DNA of 41,675 nt from Vibrio splendidus 12E03 (GTDB lineage Bacteria > Pseudomonadota > Gammaproteobacteria > Enterobacterales > Vibrionaceae): NCBI RefSeq assembly GCF_000272105.2, contig NZ_AJZD02000335.1, forward strand, positions 1 to 41,675, in the 5' to 3' direction. The notes below the pieces were generated by a model that did not search any database, was not told where the DNA came from, and was given only the letters and a program-made list of their open reading frames with translations. Each line of letters starts with the position of its first letter. Position 1 is the first letter of the stretch. Below are positions 1 to 7,755 of the stretch, one piece after another. A program made the translations under genes and the position numbers.

Positions 1-2
1 TC

Positions 3-560
3 TATAAATTTAATTACGCAACAAAGCCCAAGCGAATAGTCATTATTTGCTCGGACCAGTTACCTAATATCGTTCGAAATCATAAGAATATATTTTTCAT
101 TATCGAAACAAACAGTAATCATCTGACCAGTACATTCGAAGAACTTAAGCGTAAAACACAGCATATCTTCGAACCTCACTTCGATTTCGACAGAGACATA
201 AATAACAACAATCAACTGCCTACCAAATTGTTTACTTCTGAGGTTGTTAACTATGTTATGGATAACATAAACAAAGAAATCAGAGAAACGGAGATCGCCG
301 AGAAGTGCCATTGTTCAACAACCTACTTTTCGAAAAAGTTTCATCTACACTTTGGGGTAAGCTTTAGAGACTTTGTTTGTGATAAAAGAGTTCTACTAGC
401 TAAAAAATTGATTGAGGCGGATACCGAGTCAAAAATTGCTGTAATTGCCTATCAATGTGGATACAAGGATGTGTCGTATTTTTCGAGAATTTTTAAGAAA
501 AGGACAGGTGTAACCCCAGCAAGTTACAGGCGTGCCTGCACAGATAACAGAAAACGCTAA
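3..560 (+). CDS. AraC-family transcriptional regulator, 5'-truncated by window edge
   Basis: The frame is open from the first bases of the window to the stop at 558-560, so the gene begins upstream and about 185 codons are visible. The last ~100 residues form an AraC/XylS-type double helix-turn-helix DNA-binding domain: first helix-turn-helix around EIAEKCHCSTTYFSKKFH, second around IAVIAYQCGYKDVSYFSRIF, ending in the usual TGVTPASYRR signature. The part before it is not recognisable, so the inducer is unknown. A TTG at 228 could act as a start, but the uninterrupted upstream frame argues for a longer protein. The downstream neighbour on the same strand is an acyl-CoA synthetase 93 bp away; regulation of it is possible but not shown. 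Confidence 0.85.
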   Translation, partial: YKFNYATKPKRIVIICSDQLPNIVRNHKNIFFIIETNSNHLTSTFEELKRKTQHIFEPHFDFDRDINNNNQLPTKLFTSEVVNYVMDNINKEIRETEIAEKCHCSTTYFSKKFHLHFGVSFRDFVCDKRVLLAKKLIEADTESKIAVIAYQCGYKDVSYFSRIFKKRTGVTPASYRRACTDNRKR

Positions 561-578
561 TTTTACTCCCTAAAAGAA

Positions 579-606
579 AAAATCATGGTACATTTAACAT
601 GATTTT
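579..606 (+). terminator. AT-rich hairpin after the AraC-type gene
   Basis: AAAATCATG (579-587) pairs with CATGATTTT (598-606) across a 10-nt loop, 18 nt after the stop codon. The stem is AT-rich, so it would be a weak terminator. A regulatory palindrome in front of the acyl-CoA synthetase is an equal alternative. Confidence 0.35.
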
Positions 607-653
607 AACAAAAATAACCAAAAATAACTTAGCGAAAAACATGGAGTTAGACA

Positions 654-2342
654 ATGATTCAGCCTAACGAGTTTAGCCAAGAACAAGCAACAGCTCTCCT
701 TACACCCAATGATATGATTTTAAAATGGGCAGAAGAACGCCCAGATGAAGTCTATTTGAAACAGATTATTAACCGCCAATTTGTCGAATTTACTTATAAA
801 GAAGTAGCCGACAAAGCACTGAAACTGGCGTCAGCATTAGAAGGACTCGGAGCCCAACCTGGCGATCGAGTCGCTCTCGTATCAAAAAACTGTGCAGAGT
901 GGTTCATCTGCGATCTTGCCATGATGTTAGGAGATTTTGTCAGCGTCCCAATCTTTCCAACAGCAGGTGCAGATACCATTCATTACTGTATTGAACACAG
1001 TGAAAGTAAAATTGTGATTGCGGGTAAGCTTGACGATCCTAAAGCTACTCAAAAAGTACTTGATGACAATCCGAGCTTGGTGAGTATTTCACTGCCATAC
1101 GACAGCGCAGCGAAGTGCCAACACACTTTCGAACAGCTCATTGAGACACATGAACCATCAACCAAACGCCCTCAGCATCACGACGATAAGCTGATGTCAC
1201 TTGTTTATACATCGGGTACATCAGGGCTACCAAAAGGCGCAATGCTCACCTACGGCGCGTTTACTTGGTCTGTTCAAAGGTTGATTGACCATATTGGAAT
1301 CCAACCTGGCGATCGCCTGTTTTCTTACCTACCGCTTGCTCATATTACAGAACGCGTTTACATCTTTGGTTCTTCAGTGATGGGGGGCGTGGTTACGGCT
1401 TTCCCTGAATCTTTAGACACCTTTATTGATGATGTGAAAATGCATCGCCCTACACTGTTTATTTCAGTTCCTCGCTTATGGACTCTGTTCCAGCAGCGAA
1501 TCCAAGACAAATTGCCACAGAAGAAACTGAACTTCTTGCTGAAGATTCCGTTTATCAACAACATCATTAAGAAGAAGCTTGCTGATGGTTTAGGGTTAGA
1601 CCAAGCTCGCGTTCTTGGGTGTGGTTCTGCACCTGTATCACCCGCTCTACTCGCATGGTATGAGAGTGTTGGCCTACACATTACCGAGGCATGGGGCATG
1701 ACAGAGTCTTTCGCCTACAGCACGCTCAACTACCCATTCAGAGCCGATAAAATCGGTACGGTTGGTAATGCAGGTCCAGGGATCGAACTCAAAATAGCTG
1801 AAGATGAAGAGATTCTAGTTCGAGGCAAAGGCTTATTCTCTGGTTACTACAAGAATGATATTGCAACCCAAGAATCTTTTAACTCAGATGGCTGGCTACA
1901 TACTGGTGATATCGGCGATATCGACAGCGAAGGTTACCTAACGATTCGTGGGCGTAAGAAAGATACCTTTAAAACCGCTAAAGGTAAGTTTGTTGCTCCA
2001 GTGCCAATCGAAAACAAACTGTTTGAGTACAGCCGCGTAGAAATGATGTGTTTGATAGGGCTTGGCCTACCAGGTCCAATCCTACTTGTGGTACCGCATG
2101 ACTTCCCTAATTTCGATAGGGATCGCTATGAGAAAACGACAAAACGCGTTATCGAGAAAATGAACGAGCAGCTCGGTTCACACGAGAAGATCAAAGGTGT
2201 ATTGATGATTAAGGAACCATGGAGCATTGAGAATGGCGTGTTAACCCCGACTCTCAAAATCAAGCGACATATCCTAGAGCAGAAATACCATGAAGTCGGT
2301 CATAACTGGCCGAAAGATAAATTGGTGGTTTGGGAAGAATAA
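654..2342 (+). CDS. AMP-forming long-chain fatty acyl-CoA synthetase (FAA1/COG1022 type)
   Basis: 562 residues of the ANL superfamily. It activates a fatty acid with ATP to an acyl-adenylate and transfers it to CoA. Visible motifs: the phosphate-binding loop YTSGTSGLPKG (residues 185-195), the adenylate-binding EAWGMTES (345-352), and the hinge region with GWLHTGDIG followed by GRKKDTFKTAKGK, where a Lys/Arg-rich loop starts the C-terminal subdomain. The overall layout follows the eukaryote-like FAA1 branch rather than FadD. No signal peptide or membrane segment is seen. The start is supported by GGAG (643-646) 7 nt before ATG. It matches in type and position the putative long-chain acyl-CoA ligase found next to the second EF-G gene in V. 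cholerae. Substrate chain length cannot be read from the sequence. Confidence 0.88.
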   Translation: MIQPNEFSQEQATALLTPNDMILKWAEERPDEVYLKQIINRQFVEFTYKEVADKALKLASALEGLGAQPGDRVALVSKNCAEWFICDLAMMLGDFVSVPIFPTAGADTIHYCIEHSESKIVIAGKLDDPKATQKVLDDNPSLVSISLPYDSAAKCQHTFEQLIETHEPSTKRPQHHDDKLMSLVYTSGTSGLPKGAMLTYGAFTWSVQRLIDHIGIQPGDRLFSYLPLAHITERVYIFGSSVMGGVVTAFPESLDTFIDDVKMHRPTLFISVPRLWTLFQQRIQDKLPQKKLNFLLKIPFINNIIKKKLADGLGLDQARVLGCGSAPVSPALLAWYESVGLHITEAWGMTESFAYSTLNYPFRADKIGTVGNAGPGIELKIAEDEEILVRGKGLFSGYYKNDIATQESFNSDGWLHTGDIGDIDSEGYLTIRGRKKDTFKTAKGKFVAPVPIENKLFEYSRVEMMCLIGLGLPGPILLVVPHDFPNFDRDRYEKTTKRVIEKMNEQLGSHEKIKGVLMIKEPWSIENGVLTPTLKIKRHILEQKYHEVGHNWPKDKLVVWEE

Positions 2343-2355
2343 TCAAAATCGAGAG

Positions 2356-2378
2356 GGAGCCATTATGGCTCCTTTTTT
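2356..2378 (+). terminator. Intrinsic terminator of the acyl-CoA synthetase gene
   Basis: GGAGCC, loop ATTAT, GGCTCC, then six T. It lies 13 nt after the stop codon. It lacks an A-run on its left side, so it works best on the plus strand. Confidence 0.85.
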
Positions 2379-2389
2379 GTAAGATCAAA

Positions 2390-2581
2390 TTATAAGTACT
2401 TAGTATAATCCGCAGTACCACTACTCTCGCAATCTAAGCCGATATCCTTTCTCATTCGATGACTTAACGATTCCGAGCAAACAACTTGTCTAGATTTAGT
2501 CGCCTTCCTCACCTTAGTATTATCATTGATTTTAAGTACCTGAGTAACAAATCTTACGACCCAGCAGGTTATTGCTTTCAT
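2390..2581 (-). CDS. Small DUF1127-like protein
   Basis: 63 codons, divergent from the LysR gene at 2681. The C-terminal half contains LSHRMRKDIGLD, which resembles the DUF1127 core (L-x-D/Y-x-L/M-x-x-DIG-I/L). The N-terminus is hydrophobic then basic. Some studied DUF1127 proteins of alphaproteobacteria bind RNA and influence carbon or phosphate metabolism; whether this applies here is unknown. The start ATG follows a purine-rich GAGAGAGAAC stretch, a weak ribosome-binding site. The gene has a clearer relative at 3734-3940 in the same divergent arrangement with a LysR gene, which supports it being real. The match to the family is partial (the usual C-terminal aromatic end is missing). Confidence 0.6.
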   Translation of the reverse strand: MKAITCWVVRFVTQVLKINDNTKVRKATKSRQVVCSESLSHRMRKDIGLDCESSGTADYTKYL

Positions 2582-2616
2582 GTTCTCTCTCTTGTATTCC
2601 CTGTTTATTTATCGCT

Positions 2617-2648
2617 ATTATGAAAACAACCTGTTCGATAATCGAACA
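2617..2648. promoter_or_regulatory. Divergent control region with 17-bp palindrome TGTTCGATAATCGAACA
   Basis: A perfect palindrome at 2632-2648 (8-bp arms, single central A) lies in the 99-bp gap between the DUF1127-like gene and the LysR gene. It contains a T-N11-A core as expected for a LysR operator. On the minus strand CATAAT (2622-2617) could be the -10 of the small gene, placing the palindrome over its -35 region. A very similar palindrome sits in the next LysR/DUF1127 gap at 3973-3989. Confidence 0.65.
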
Positions 2649-2680
2649 ACCATTATTAACAAGAACTATAAGCTGAGATT

Positions 2681-3586
2681 ATGGACAATAGACTGCGTCA
2701 CCTTTCAGGTCTCCGTTACTTTGAAGTTGCGGCTCGCTTGAACAATTACAGCAAAGCGGCTGAAGAGCTGTTCGTCACTCAAGCAGCCGTCAGCCAGAAA
2801 ATTCGACAGTTAGAAGAACAGGTTGGATGTAAGCTCTTTATTCGTAAGGGGCGTGCAATGACTTTGACACATGAAGGGCACACACTTTTTAGACATGTCT
2901 CTGATGGATTTCAAGAGGTTCTACTGGGGTTAAACAAGATCCAATCAGAACCTATTCAAGGGTTGCTTGTTGTTAGAACTCCCCCTTCTTTTGCTTCTCG
3001 TTGGTTACTGCCTAGGCTGTGGAAGTTCTCGGTAAAGCACCCAGAAATCCCAATAAAGGTGCTAACAGGGTCTGATACCCCAAATTTAAAACATGGCGAG
3101 ATTGATGTGGCTATTCTGCAGGGCGAAGATCTATGCGTTGAAGAAGGCTTGACTCTTGAGATGCTAATCAACGAACCGGTTTACCCTTTTTGTTCCCCTG
3201 AACTCGCAAACTCTTTGAACTTCACATCACCTGAACAACTCCTCAAATGTTGGCTGATTCAGTTTGATAGCGGTTGTTTCCCGTGGGAGGAATGGTTTAG
3301 GCAAGCAAACATATCGACTCAAAGCAGCACCATTCAGTGGATGGAAGTAGGCACCTTTGATATGGGGCTAACCACGGTCATGGCGGGGCATGGGGTTTGC
3401 TTGGCAACAGACAGCTTAGCTGGTGACTTCATCGAACGCGGCTTGCTAGTGAAGCCCTTTGATATAGGCATGACACCTGGGGTTCAAGTCAACCTATGCT
3501 TCGATCCTAACTCCCCGAGAGAAGAGCGCATTACCGCGTTCACCAATTGGTTGCACGAAGAAGTCAACGAGCTATTGGATAATTAG
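2681..3586 (+). CDS. LysR-type transcriptional regulator, GcvA-like
   Basis: 301 residues. The N-terminal winged helix-turn-helix (about residues 6-65) shows the LysR signature: LRYFEVAARLNNYSKAAEEL, then VTQAAVSQKIRQLEEQVGCKLF and RKGRAMTLTHEG. The remainder (about 90-295) is a substrate-binding-fold effector domain of the GcvA type (RTPPSFASRWLLPRL is typical of that group). The effector is unknown. It is divergent from the DUF1127-like gene and probably binds the palindrome between them. It is followed by a second module of the same design, suggesting duplication or recurrent pairing. Confidence 0.92.
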   Translation: MDNRLRHLSGLRYFEVAARLNNYSKAAEELFVTQAAVSQKIRQLEEQVGCKLFIRKGRAMTLTHEGHTLFRHVSDGFQEVLLGLNKIQSEPIQGLLVVRTPPSFASRWLLPRLWKFSVKHPEIPIKVLTGSDTPNLKHGEIDVAILQGEDLCVEEGLTLEMLINEPVYPFCSPELANSLNFTSPEQLLKCWLIQFDSGCFPWEEWFRQANISTQSSTIQWMEVGTFDMGLTTVMAGHGVCLATDSLAGDFIERGLLVKPFDIGMTPGVQVNLCFDPNSPREERITAFTNWLHEEVNELLDN

Positions 3587-3639
3587 ATCTCAACTACTAA
3601 TTTCTTAAACAAGGAATAGGCTTAAATAAGCAATGTGCC

Positions 3640-3698
3640 TAACTCAACATAGAACGATAACGTAAACCTCCCGACACCGACAAAACTATGTTGAGTTA
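3640..3698. repeat. 13-bp perfect inverted repeat between convergent genes
   Basis: TAACTCAACATAG (3640-3652) is repeated inverted as CTATGTTGAGTTA (3686-3698) with a 33-nt spacer. Just beyond it, TTGAGTTAAAGC (3691-3702) is echoed as TCGAGTTAAAAGC (from 3708). It lies between the LysR stop and the stop of the second DUF1127 gene, so it may form a bidirectional terminator-like structure, but no T-run follows. Its role is not evident. Confidence 0.6.
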
Positions 3699-3733
3699 AA
3701 GCAACGTCGAGTTAAAAGCTACGCTGCCTTGAA

Positions 3734-3940
3734 TCACTCCCAAAATGACTTCTTCAGTTCTTTCTCGACTTGTTCCGACGTAATCCCTATATCTCTCAGT
3801 AAATAATCGGGTAGCTCAGACAGCTGCTTTCTGGTTCTACGGTTCCGAATATACAGTCTCAATTTAGAATAGAATTTCTTAGTTGATAACGATGACAAAA
3901 GTGAATGGTTGGTATTTGCTGTTGCTGTGATCGTATTCAT
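3734..3940 (-). CDS. DUF1127 family small protein
   Basis: 68 residues starting MNTITATAN. The start is fixed by AGGAGA a few bases before ATG at 3940; a longer in-frame extension to 4024 would run over the operator and lacks a ribosome site. The C-terminal ~45 residues are a clear DUF1127 domain: a basic stretch (YIRNRRTRKQL), then LSELPDYLLRDIGITSEQV and an aromatic end. The protein is basic and small, compatible with RNA or protein binding as shown for some alphaproteobacterial members. It is divergent from the second LysR gene (start 4044), with a 17-bp palindrome in the gap, so control by that LysR protein is likely. Confidence 0.85.
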   Translation of the reverse strand: MNTITATANTNHSLLSSLSTKKFYSKLRLYIRNRRTRKQLSELPDYLLRDIGITSEQVEKELKKSFWE

Positions 3941-3972
3941 AGCCTTTCTCCTGTTGATCTCTTGCTTTGTTA

Positions 3973-3989
3973 TGGTCAATAATCGACCA
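3973..3989. promoter_or_regulatory. 17-bp near-palindrome TGGTCAATAATCGACCA, probable LysR operator
   Basis: Eight-base arms around a central A with one mismatch. It aligns without gaps to the palindrome at 2632-2648; shared pattern TGKTCRATAATCGAMCA. It sits 32 bp from the DUF1127 start and 54 bp from the LysR start, in the same position type as the first copy. Confidence 0.65.
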
Positions 3990-4043
3990 ACAGAGCAACG
4001 TCGACAAACGATAGATACTGGCATTCAGTTAAGGAAAACTAAT

Positions 4044-5000
4044 GTGAGAGAACGCACCCCACCATTCCAAGGGATCTACTATTTTTATACGGCAGCTGAA
4101 ACAGGCAGTTTTAAGCTGGCAGCACAAAAGCTATTTGTCACAGCCGCAGCAGTCAGCCAACAAATTCGCCAACTTGAAGAGTGGTTAGGCGCAGATCTGT
4201 TTATTCGCCAACACCGAAAAATAGTATTAACTCATGAAGGCGAAGTACTGTACCTACAAGCGAAGAAAGGCTTTGCCCATATTCAAGATGGGGTAAGACA
4301 AATAAACCAAGACCCTAATCCCACTCAGCTGTCGATCTCGACCGTTCCATCTTTTGCCCAGCATTGGTTAGTGCCAAGGATTGGGGATTTCAGAGAGAGA
4401 CATCCAGACCTTTCTATGTTGATTGAGCCTACCAATAAGCTGATCACCTTTGAGGATTCGAGTATCGATATCTGTATACGCTATGGGCACGGTAACTACC
4501 CAAACCTAGAGTCGCGCTGGCTAATGGATGAAGTGTTATATCCTGTTTGTCATCCGCTCTATCAGGAGAAGTATGGAATATACAGTGTCGAGGACCTGCA
4601 CAAAGCCGAGCTAATTGAAGACCGATGGCCAGACATGGATTGGTCAATATGGCTAAATGAAGTAGGCGTTGAAGGCGGTCACACCACGTTGCAATTTGAT
4701 GGCTCCCACTTTGTACTAGAAGGTGCACTCTCTGTTCAAGGAGTCGCTTTAGTCAAACACAGTTTGGTGTATCGATACCTGCAAGAAGGGAAGCTAGTTA
4801 GAATTGGTAATACAGCGCTAAGACCAAAATACAACTATTTCTTATGTGCGCCGCCGGGATACTTTCATCGCGATAAGATTCAACGCTTCTCCAAATGGAT
4901 AGAAACGCAGGTCAGTGAGTTTGGTAACAAAGGAAGGGAAATGCTCAATATCGTCGATACCGACTTCTCATTGAAATGGTCGGGAAACTCTGATGGCTAA
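4044..5000 (+). CDS. LysR-type transcriptional regulator, GcvA-like (second module)
   Basis: 318 residues from the GTG at 4044, chosen because AAGGAA lies 7 nt upstream and homology to the LysR fold begins with FQGIYYFYTAAETGSFKLAA. A longer reading frame to 3909 would cross the operator and the antisense DUF1127 gene. The helix-turn-helix VTAAAVSQQIRQLEEWLG is followed by LFIRQHRKIVLTHEGE, then a GcvA-type effector domain (STVPSFAQHWLVPRI). It differs clearly from the first LysR protein in sequence but keeps the same gene arrangement. A short gene for a VF530-type protein follows after 39 bp, possibly co-transcribed. Confidence 0.9.
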   Translation: MRERTPPFQGIYYFYTAAETGSFKLAAQKLFVTAAAVSQQIRQLEEWLGADLFIRQHRKIVLTHEGEVLYLQAKKGFAHIQDGVRQINQDPNPTQLSISTVPSFAQHWLVPRIGDFRERHPDLSMLIEPTNKLITFEDSSIDICIRYGHGNYPNLESRWLMDEVLYPVCHPLYQEKYGIYSVEDLHKAELIEDRWPDMDWSIWLNEVGVEGGHTTLQFDGSHFVLEGALSVQGVALVKHSLVYRYLQEGKLVRIGNTALRPKYNYFLCAPPGYFHRDKIQRFSKWIETQVSEFGNKGREMLNIVDTDFSLKWSGNSDG

Positions 5001-5039
5001 GCTGATATACTGAGAGCAAATAAATGACGGGTAAATCTC

Positions 5040-5252
5040 ATGACACAAGACAATAATCCACTTCACGGTATCACTCTACAGAAGCTACTGACTGAATTGG
5101 TTGAACATTACGGTTGGGAAGAGTTGAGTTACATGGTAAACATCAACTGCTTTAAAAAAGACCCGAGCATTAAATCGAGCTTAAAGTTTCTGCGTAAAAC
5201 AGATTGGGCACGTACCAAGGTAGAGCAGATTTACATCGACTTAAAGCGTTAG
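5040..5252 (+). CDS. VF530 family (DUF2132) small DNA-binding-like protein
   Basis: 70 residues, full length for the family: NPLHGITLQKLLTELVEHYG, then LSYMVNINCFKKDPSIKSSL and KFLRKTDWARTKVEQIYIDL. The family is named after the Vibrio fischeri protein VF530, whose structure is known and is regarded as a helical, putatively DNA-binding fold. Cellular function is undefined. It is on the same strand as the preceding LysR gene with a 39-bp gap and may share its transcript. Confidence 0.88.
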   Translation: MTQDNNPLHGITLQKLLTELVEHYGWEELSYMVNINCFKKDPSIKSSLKFLRKTDWARTKVEQIYIDLKR

Positions 5253-5270
5253 TCTCTCCCTACTTCATCT

Positions 5271-5320
5271 GTCCCGTGTTGATTAAATACGGGACAACCC
5301 CTGTGCCTACTTTTTAGGGG
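5271..5320 (+). other. Two small hairpins downstream of the VF530 gene
   Basis: GTCCCGT (5271-5277) pairs with ACGGGAC (5289-5295), and CCCCT (5298-5302) with AGGGG (5316-5320). Neither is followed by a T-run, so they are at most weak termination or processing signals. Confidence 0.35.
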
Positions 5321-5321
5321 C

Positions 5322-5358
<37 letters not shown>

Positions 5359-5374
5359 GTATGTTACAAGCAAT

Positions 5375-5411
5375 AAAAAGCCCCGCAAGCTTTCACTTGC
5401 GGGGCTTTTTT
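5375..5411. terminator. Bidirectional intrinsic terminator (fusA / VF530)
   Basis: A perfect 10-bp GC-rich stem GCCCCGCAAG / CTTGCGGGGC with a 6-nt loop (5380-5405), A-run on the left and T-run on the right. It terminates fusA on the minus strand and stops plus-strand transcripts. Confidence 0.92.
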
Positions 5412-5433
5412 AGCTAATTGAGAAAAGGGCTAA

Positions 5434-7521
5434 TTACTTACCAGCTTCTTTTTCTGCTTTAACTTTTGCAATCACTTCATCAGCAACGTTAGTTGGACAT
5501 GGTGCGTATTGTGCGAATTCCATAGAGAATTGGCCACGACCAGAAGTGATAGTACGTAGGTGACCGATGTAGCCGAACATCTCAGAAAGAGGTACGTCAG
5601 CTTTAATACGAACACCAGTTACGCCAGCTTGTTGATCTTTGATCATGCCACGACGACGGTTAAGGTCACCGATAACATCACCAACGTGATCGTCTGGAGT
5701 GAACACGTCAACGTTCATGATAGGCTCAAGAAGTTGCGCGCCAGCTTTAGGCATAGATTGACGGAATGCACCTTTCGCTGCGATTTCAAATGCGATAGCA
5801 GATGAATCGACTGCGTGGAAACCACCATCGAAAAGTTCAACTTCAACGTCTAGAGTTGGGAAGCCAGCTAGTACGCCGTTTTCCATCATAGATGCGAAGC
5901 CTTTCTCAACTGCAGGCCAGAATTCTTTAGGAACGTTACCGCCCACAACTACAGAGTTGAACTTGAAGCCAGAGCCTGCTTCGCCTGGTTTGATACGGTA
6001 ATCGATCTTACCGAATTGACCAGAACCACCAGATTGCTTCTTGTGCGTGTAGCTATCTTCAATTGCTTGAGTGATAGTTTCACGGTAAGCAACTTGAGGA
6101 GCACCTACAGTTAGATCAACGCCGTATGTACGCTTAAGGATATCTACCTTGATGTCTAGGTGAAGCTCACCCATACCTTTCAGGATAGTTTCGCCAGTCT
6201 CTTCGTCAGTCTCAACTTGGAAAGATGGATCTTCTGCAACCATTTTACCGATCGCGATACCCATTTTCTCAGAACCGCCTTTATCTTTTGGAGATACAGC
6301 GATTGAGATTACTGGAGTTGGGAATACCATTGGCTCAAGCGTTACTTGGTGCTTAGGATCACATAGAGTGTGACCAGTTTGCACGTTCTTCATACCAACG
6401 ATCGCAATGATGTCACCAGCTTGTGCGCTAGTTAGTTCGTTACGGTCATCAGCTTGCATCTCAACCATACGGCCAACACGTTCAGTCTTGCCAGTGAATG
6501 AGTTAAGAATCGTGTCACCTTTGTTCAGTTTACCAGAGTAAATACGAACGAAAGTTAGAGCACCGAAGCGGTCATCCATGATTTTGAATGCAAGCGCTTT
6601 GAAAGTTTCATCTGTAGAAACGATAGCGTGTTCGCCAGTTTCTTCGCCGTTCTCATCCATTAGAGGTTGAGGATCAACTTCAGTTGGTGCTGGTAGGTAA
6701 TCTACTACAGCATCAAGGATAAGTTGCATACCTTTGTTCTTGAACGCAGAACCACAGAACGTTGGGAAGAATGCGATATCACGAGTACCTTTACGGATAC
6801 AACGCTTGATGTCTTCGATAGAAGGCTCTTCACCTTCCATGTAAGCTTCCATTAGGTCATCGTCTTGCTCTACAGCAGTTTCGATTAGCTCTTCACGGTA
6901 TTGCTCAACGTCATCAACCATGTCCGCAGGAACATCTGTGATTTCGTAGTTTTCAGGAAGACCAGTGTCATCCCAAACGTATGCTTTACGGCTTAGTAGG
7001 TCTACAACACCAACGAATTCGTCTTCACGACCGATTGGTAGAACCATAACTAGAGGAGTAGCACCTAGAACGTTTTTAACTTGGTCAACAACGTTGTAGA
7101 AATCTGCACCCATACGGTCTAGTTTGTTAACGAAGATCAGACGAGATACTTCTGATTCGTTAGCGTAGCGCCAGTTAGTTTCTGATTGAGGTTCAACACC
7201 ACCAGAACCACAGAATACACCGATACCGCCATCAAGAACTTTAAGAGAACGGTATACTTCAACTGTGAAGTCAACGTGTCCAGGAGTATCGATAACGTTT
7301 AGACGGTGATCGTTCCAAAAACAGCTTACAGCTGCTGATTGGATAGTAATACCGCGCTCAGCTTCCTGTTCCATGAAGTCAGTCGTTGATTCGCCATCAT
7401 GTACTTCACCAGTCTTGTGGATTTGACCAGTTAGCTTAAGGATACGCTCAGTGGTAGTTGTTTTACCCGCATCAACGTGCGCGAAAATACCAATGTTTCT
7501 GTATTTCGATAAATCTGCCAT
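5434..7521 (-). CDS. fusA: Translation elongation factor G (copy outside the str operon)
   Basis: 695 residues, full length. It is the GTPase that drives translocation, and in some copies ribosome recycling. Domain I has G1 AHVDAGKTT (residues 14-22), switch I ERGITIQSAA, G3 DTPGHVDF and G4 NKLDRMGAD. Domains II-V follow, with the domain IV entry HKKQSGGSGQFGKIDYR. It differs at many positions from the E. coli str-operon EF-G, and its neighbours are radA and an acyl-CoA ligase rather than rpsL-rpsG-tuf. It matches the second EF-G gene of V. cholerae (fusA-2 position). Monocistronic: it has its own extended -10 promoter and a strong terminator. Whether it does elongation, recycling or both cannot be read from sequence. 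Confidence 0.93.
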   Translation of the reverse strand: MADLSKYRNIGIFAHVDAGKTTTTERILKLTGQIHKTGEVHDGESTTDFMEQEAERGITIQSAAVSCFWNDHRLNVIDTPGHVDFTVEVYRSLKVLDGGIGVFCGSGGVEPQSETNWRYANESEVSRLIFVNKLDRMGADFYNVVDQVKNVLGATPLVMVLPIGREDEFVGVVDLLSRKAYVWDDTGLPENYEITDVPADMVDDVEQYREELIETAVEQDDDLMEAYMEGEEPSIEDIKRCIRKGTRDIAFFPTFCGSAFKNKGMQLILDAVVDYLPAPTEVDPQPLMDENGEETGEHAIVSTDETFKALAFKIMDDRFGALTFVRIYSGKLNKGDTILNSFTGKTERVGRMVEMQADDRNELTSAQAGDIIAIVGMKNVQTGHTLCDPKHQVTLEPMVFPTPVISIAVSPKDKGGSEKMGIAIGKMVAEDPSFQVETDEETGETILKGMGELHLDIKVDILKRTYGVDLTVGAPQVAYRETITQAIEDSYTHKKQSGGSGQFGKIDYRIKPGEAGSGFKFNSVVVGGNVPKEFWPAVEKGFASMMENGVLAGFPTLDVEVELFDGGFHAVDSSAIAFEIAAKGAFRQSMPKAGAQLLEPIMNVDVFTPDDHVGDVIGDLNRRRGMIKDQQAGVTGVRIKADVPLSEMFGYIGHLRTITSGRGQFSMEFAQYAPCPTNVADEVIAKVKAEKEAGK

Positions 7522-7558
7522 TGTCTTACTCTGTTAATAGGATATAAAATGCGCGCAG

Positions 7559-7567
7559 AGTATATCA
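7559..7567 (-). promoter_or_regulatory. Extended -10 promoter of fusA
   Basis: Read on the minus strand: TGA-TATACT, i.e. a TGn extended -10 with a near-consensus hexamer, about 37 nt before the fusA start codon. The -35 region is poor, as is common with extended -10 promoters. Confidence 0.6.
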
Positions 7568-7607
7568 CAATCTGTGAAGACTGATAGCTTTGCATGCATT
7601 TGGGACT

Positions 7608-7646
7608 AAAAAACTTTGCCTTTTTCTAACATATAGAAAAAGGCAA
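7608..7646 (-). terminator. Terminator of radA
   Basis: A perfect 13-bp stem TTGCCTTTTTCTA / TAGAAAAAGGCAA (7616-7628 with 7634-7646), loop of 5 nt, followed on the minus strand by AGTTTTTT. It lies 110 nt past the radA stop. The stem is less GC-rich than usual. Confidence 0.7.
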
Positions 7647-7755
7647 TCTATGGAAACAATCTAAGTGACTGTTTAGTTTAGTGCTAACTTAGAGCGAATA
7701 TCGCGCCCAAGTTAGACTGAATTTCTGCTGTATAGAGTAGCTGAAGTGAGCTCAA

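Noticed and set aside
1358..1699. 113-codon frame antisense to the acyl-CoA synthetase
   Set aside because: Lies wholly within a well-conserved gene on the other strand; composition is that of a shadow frame.
3941..4024. Longer N-terminus for the DUF1127 protein at 3734-3940
   Set aside because: It would cross the palindrome, and AGGAGA marks ATG 3940 clearly.
3909..4043. Longer N-terminus for the second LysR protein
   Set aside because: The extension crosses the operator and the antisense DUF1127 start; GTG 4044 has a good ribosome site and fits the family.
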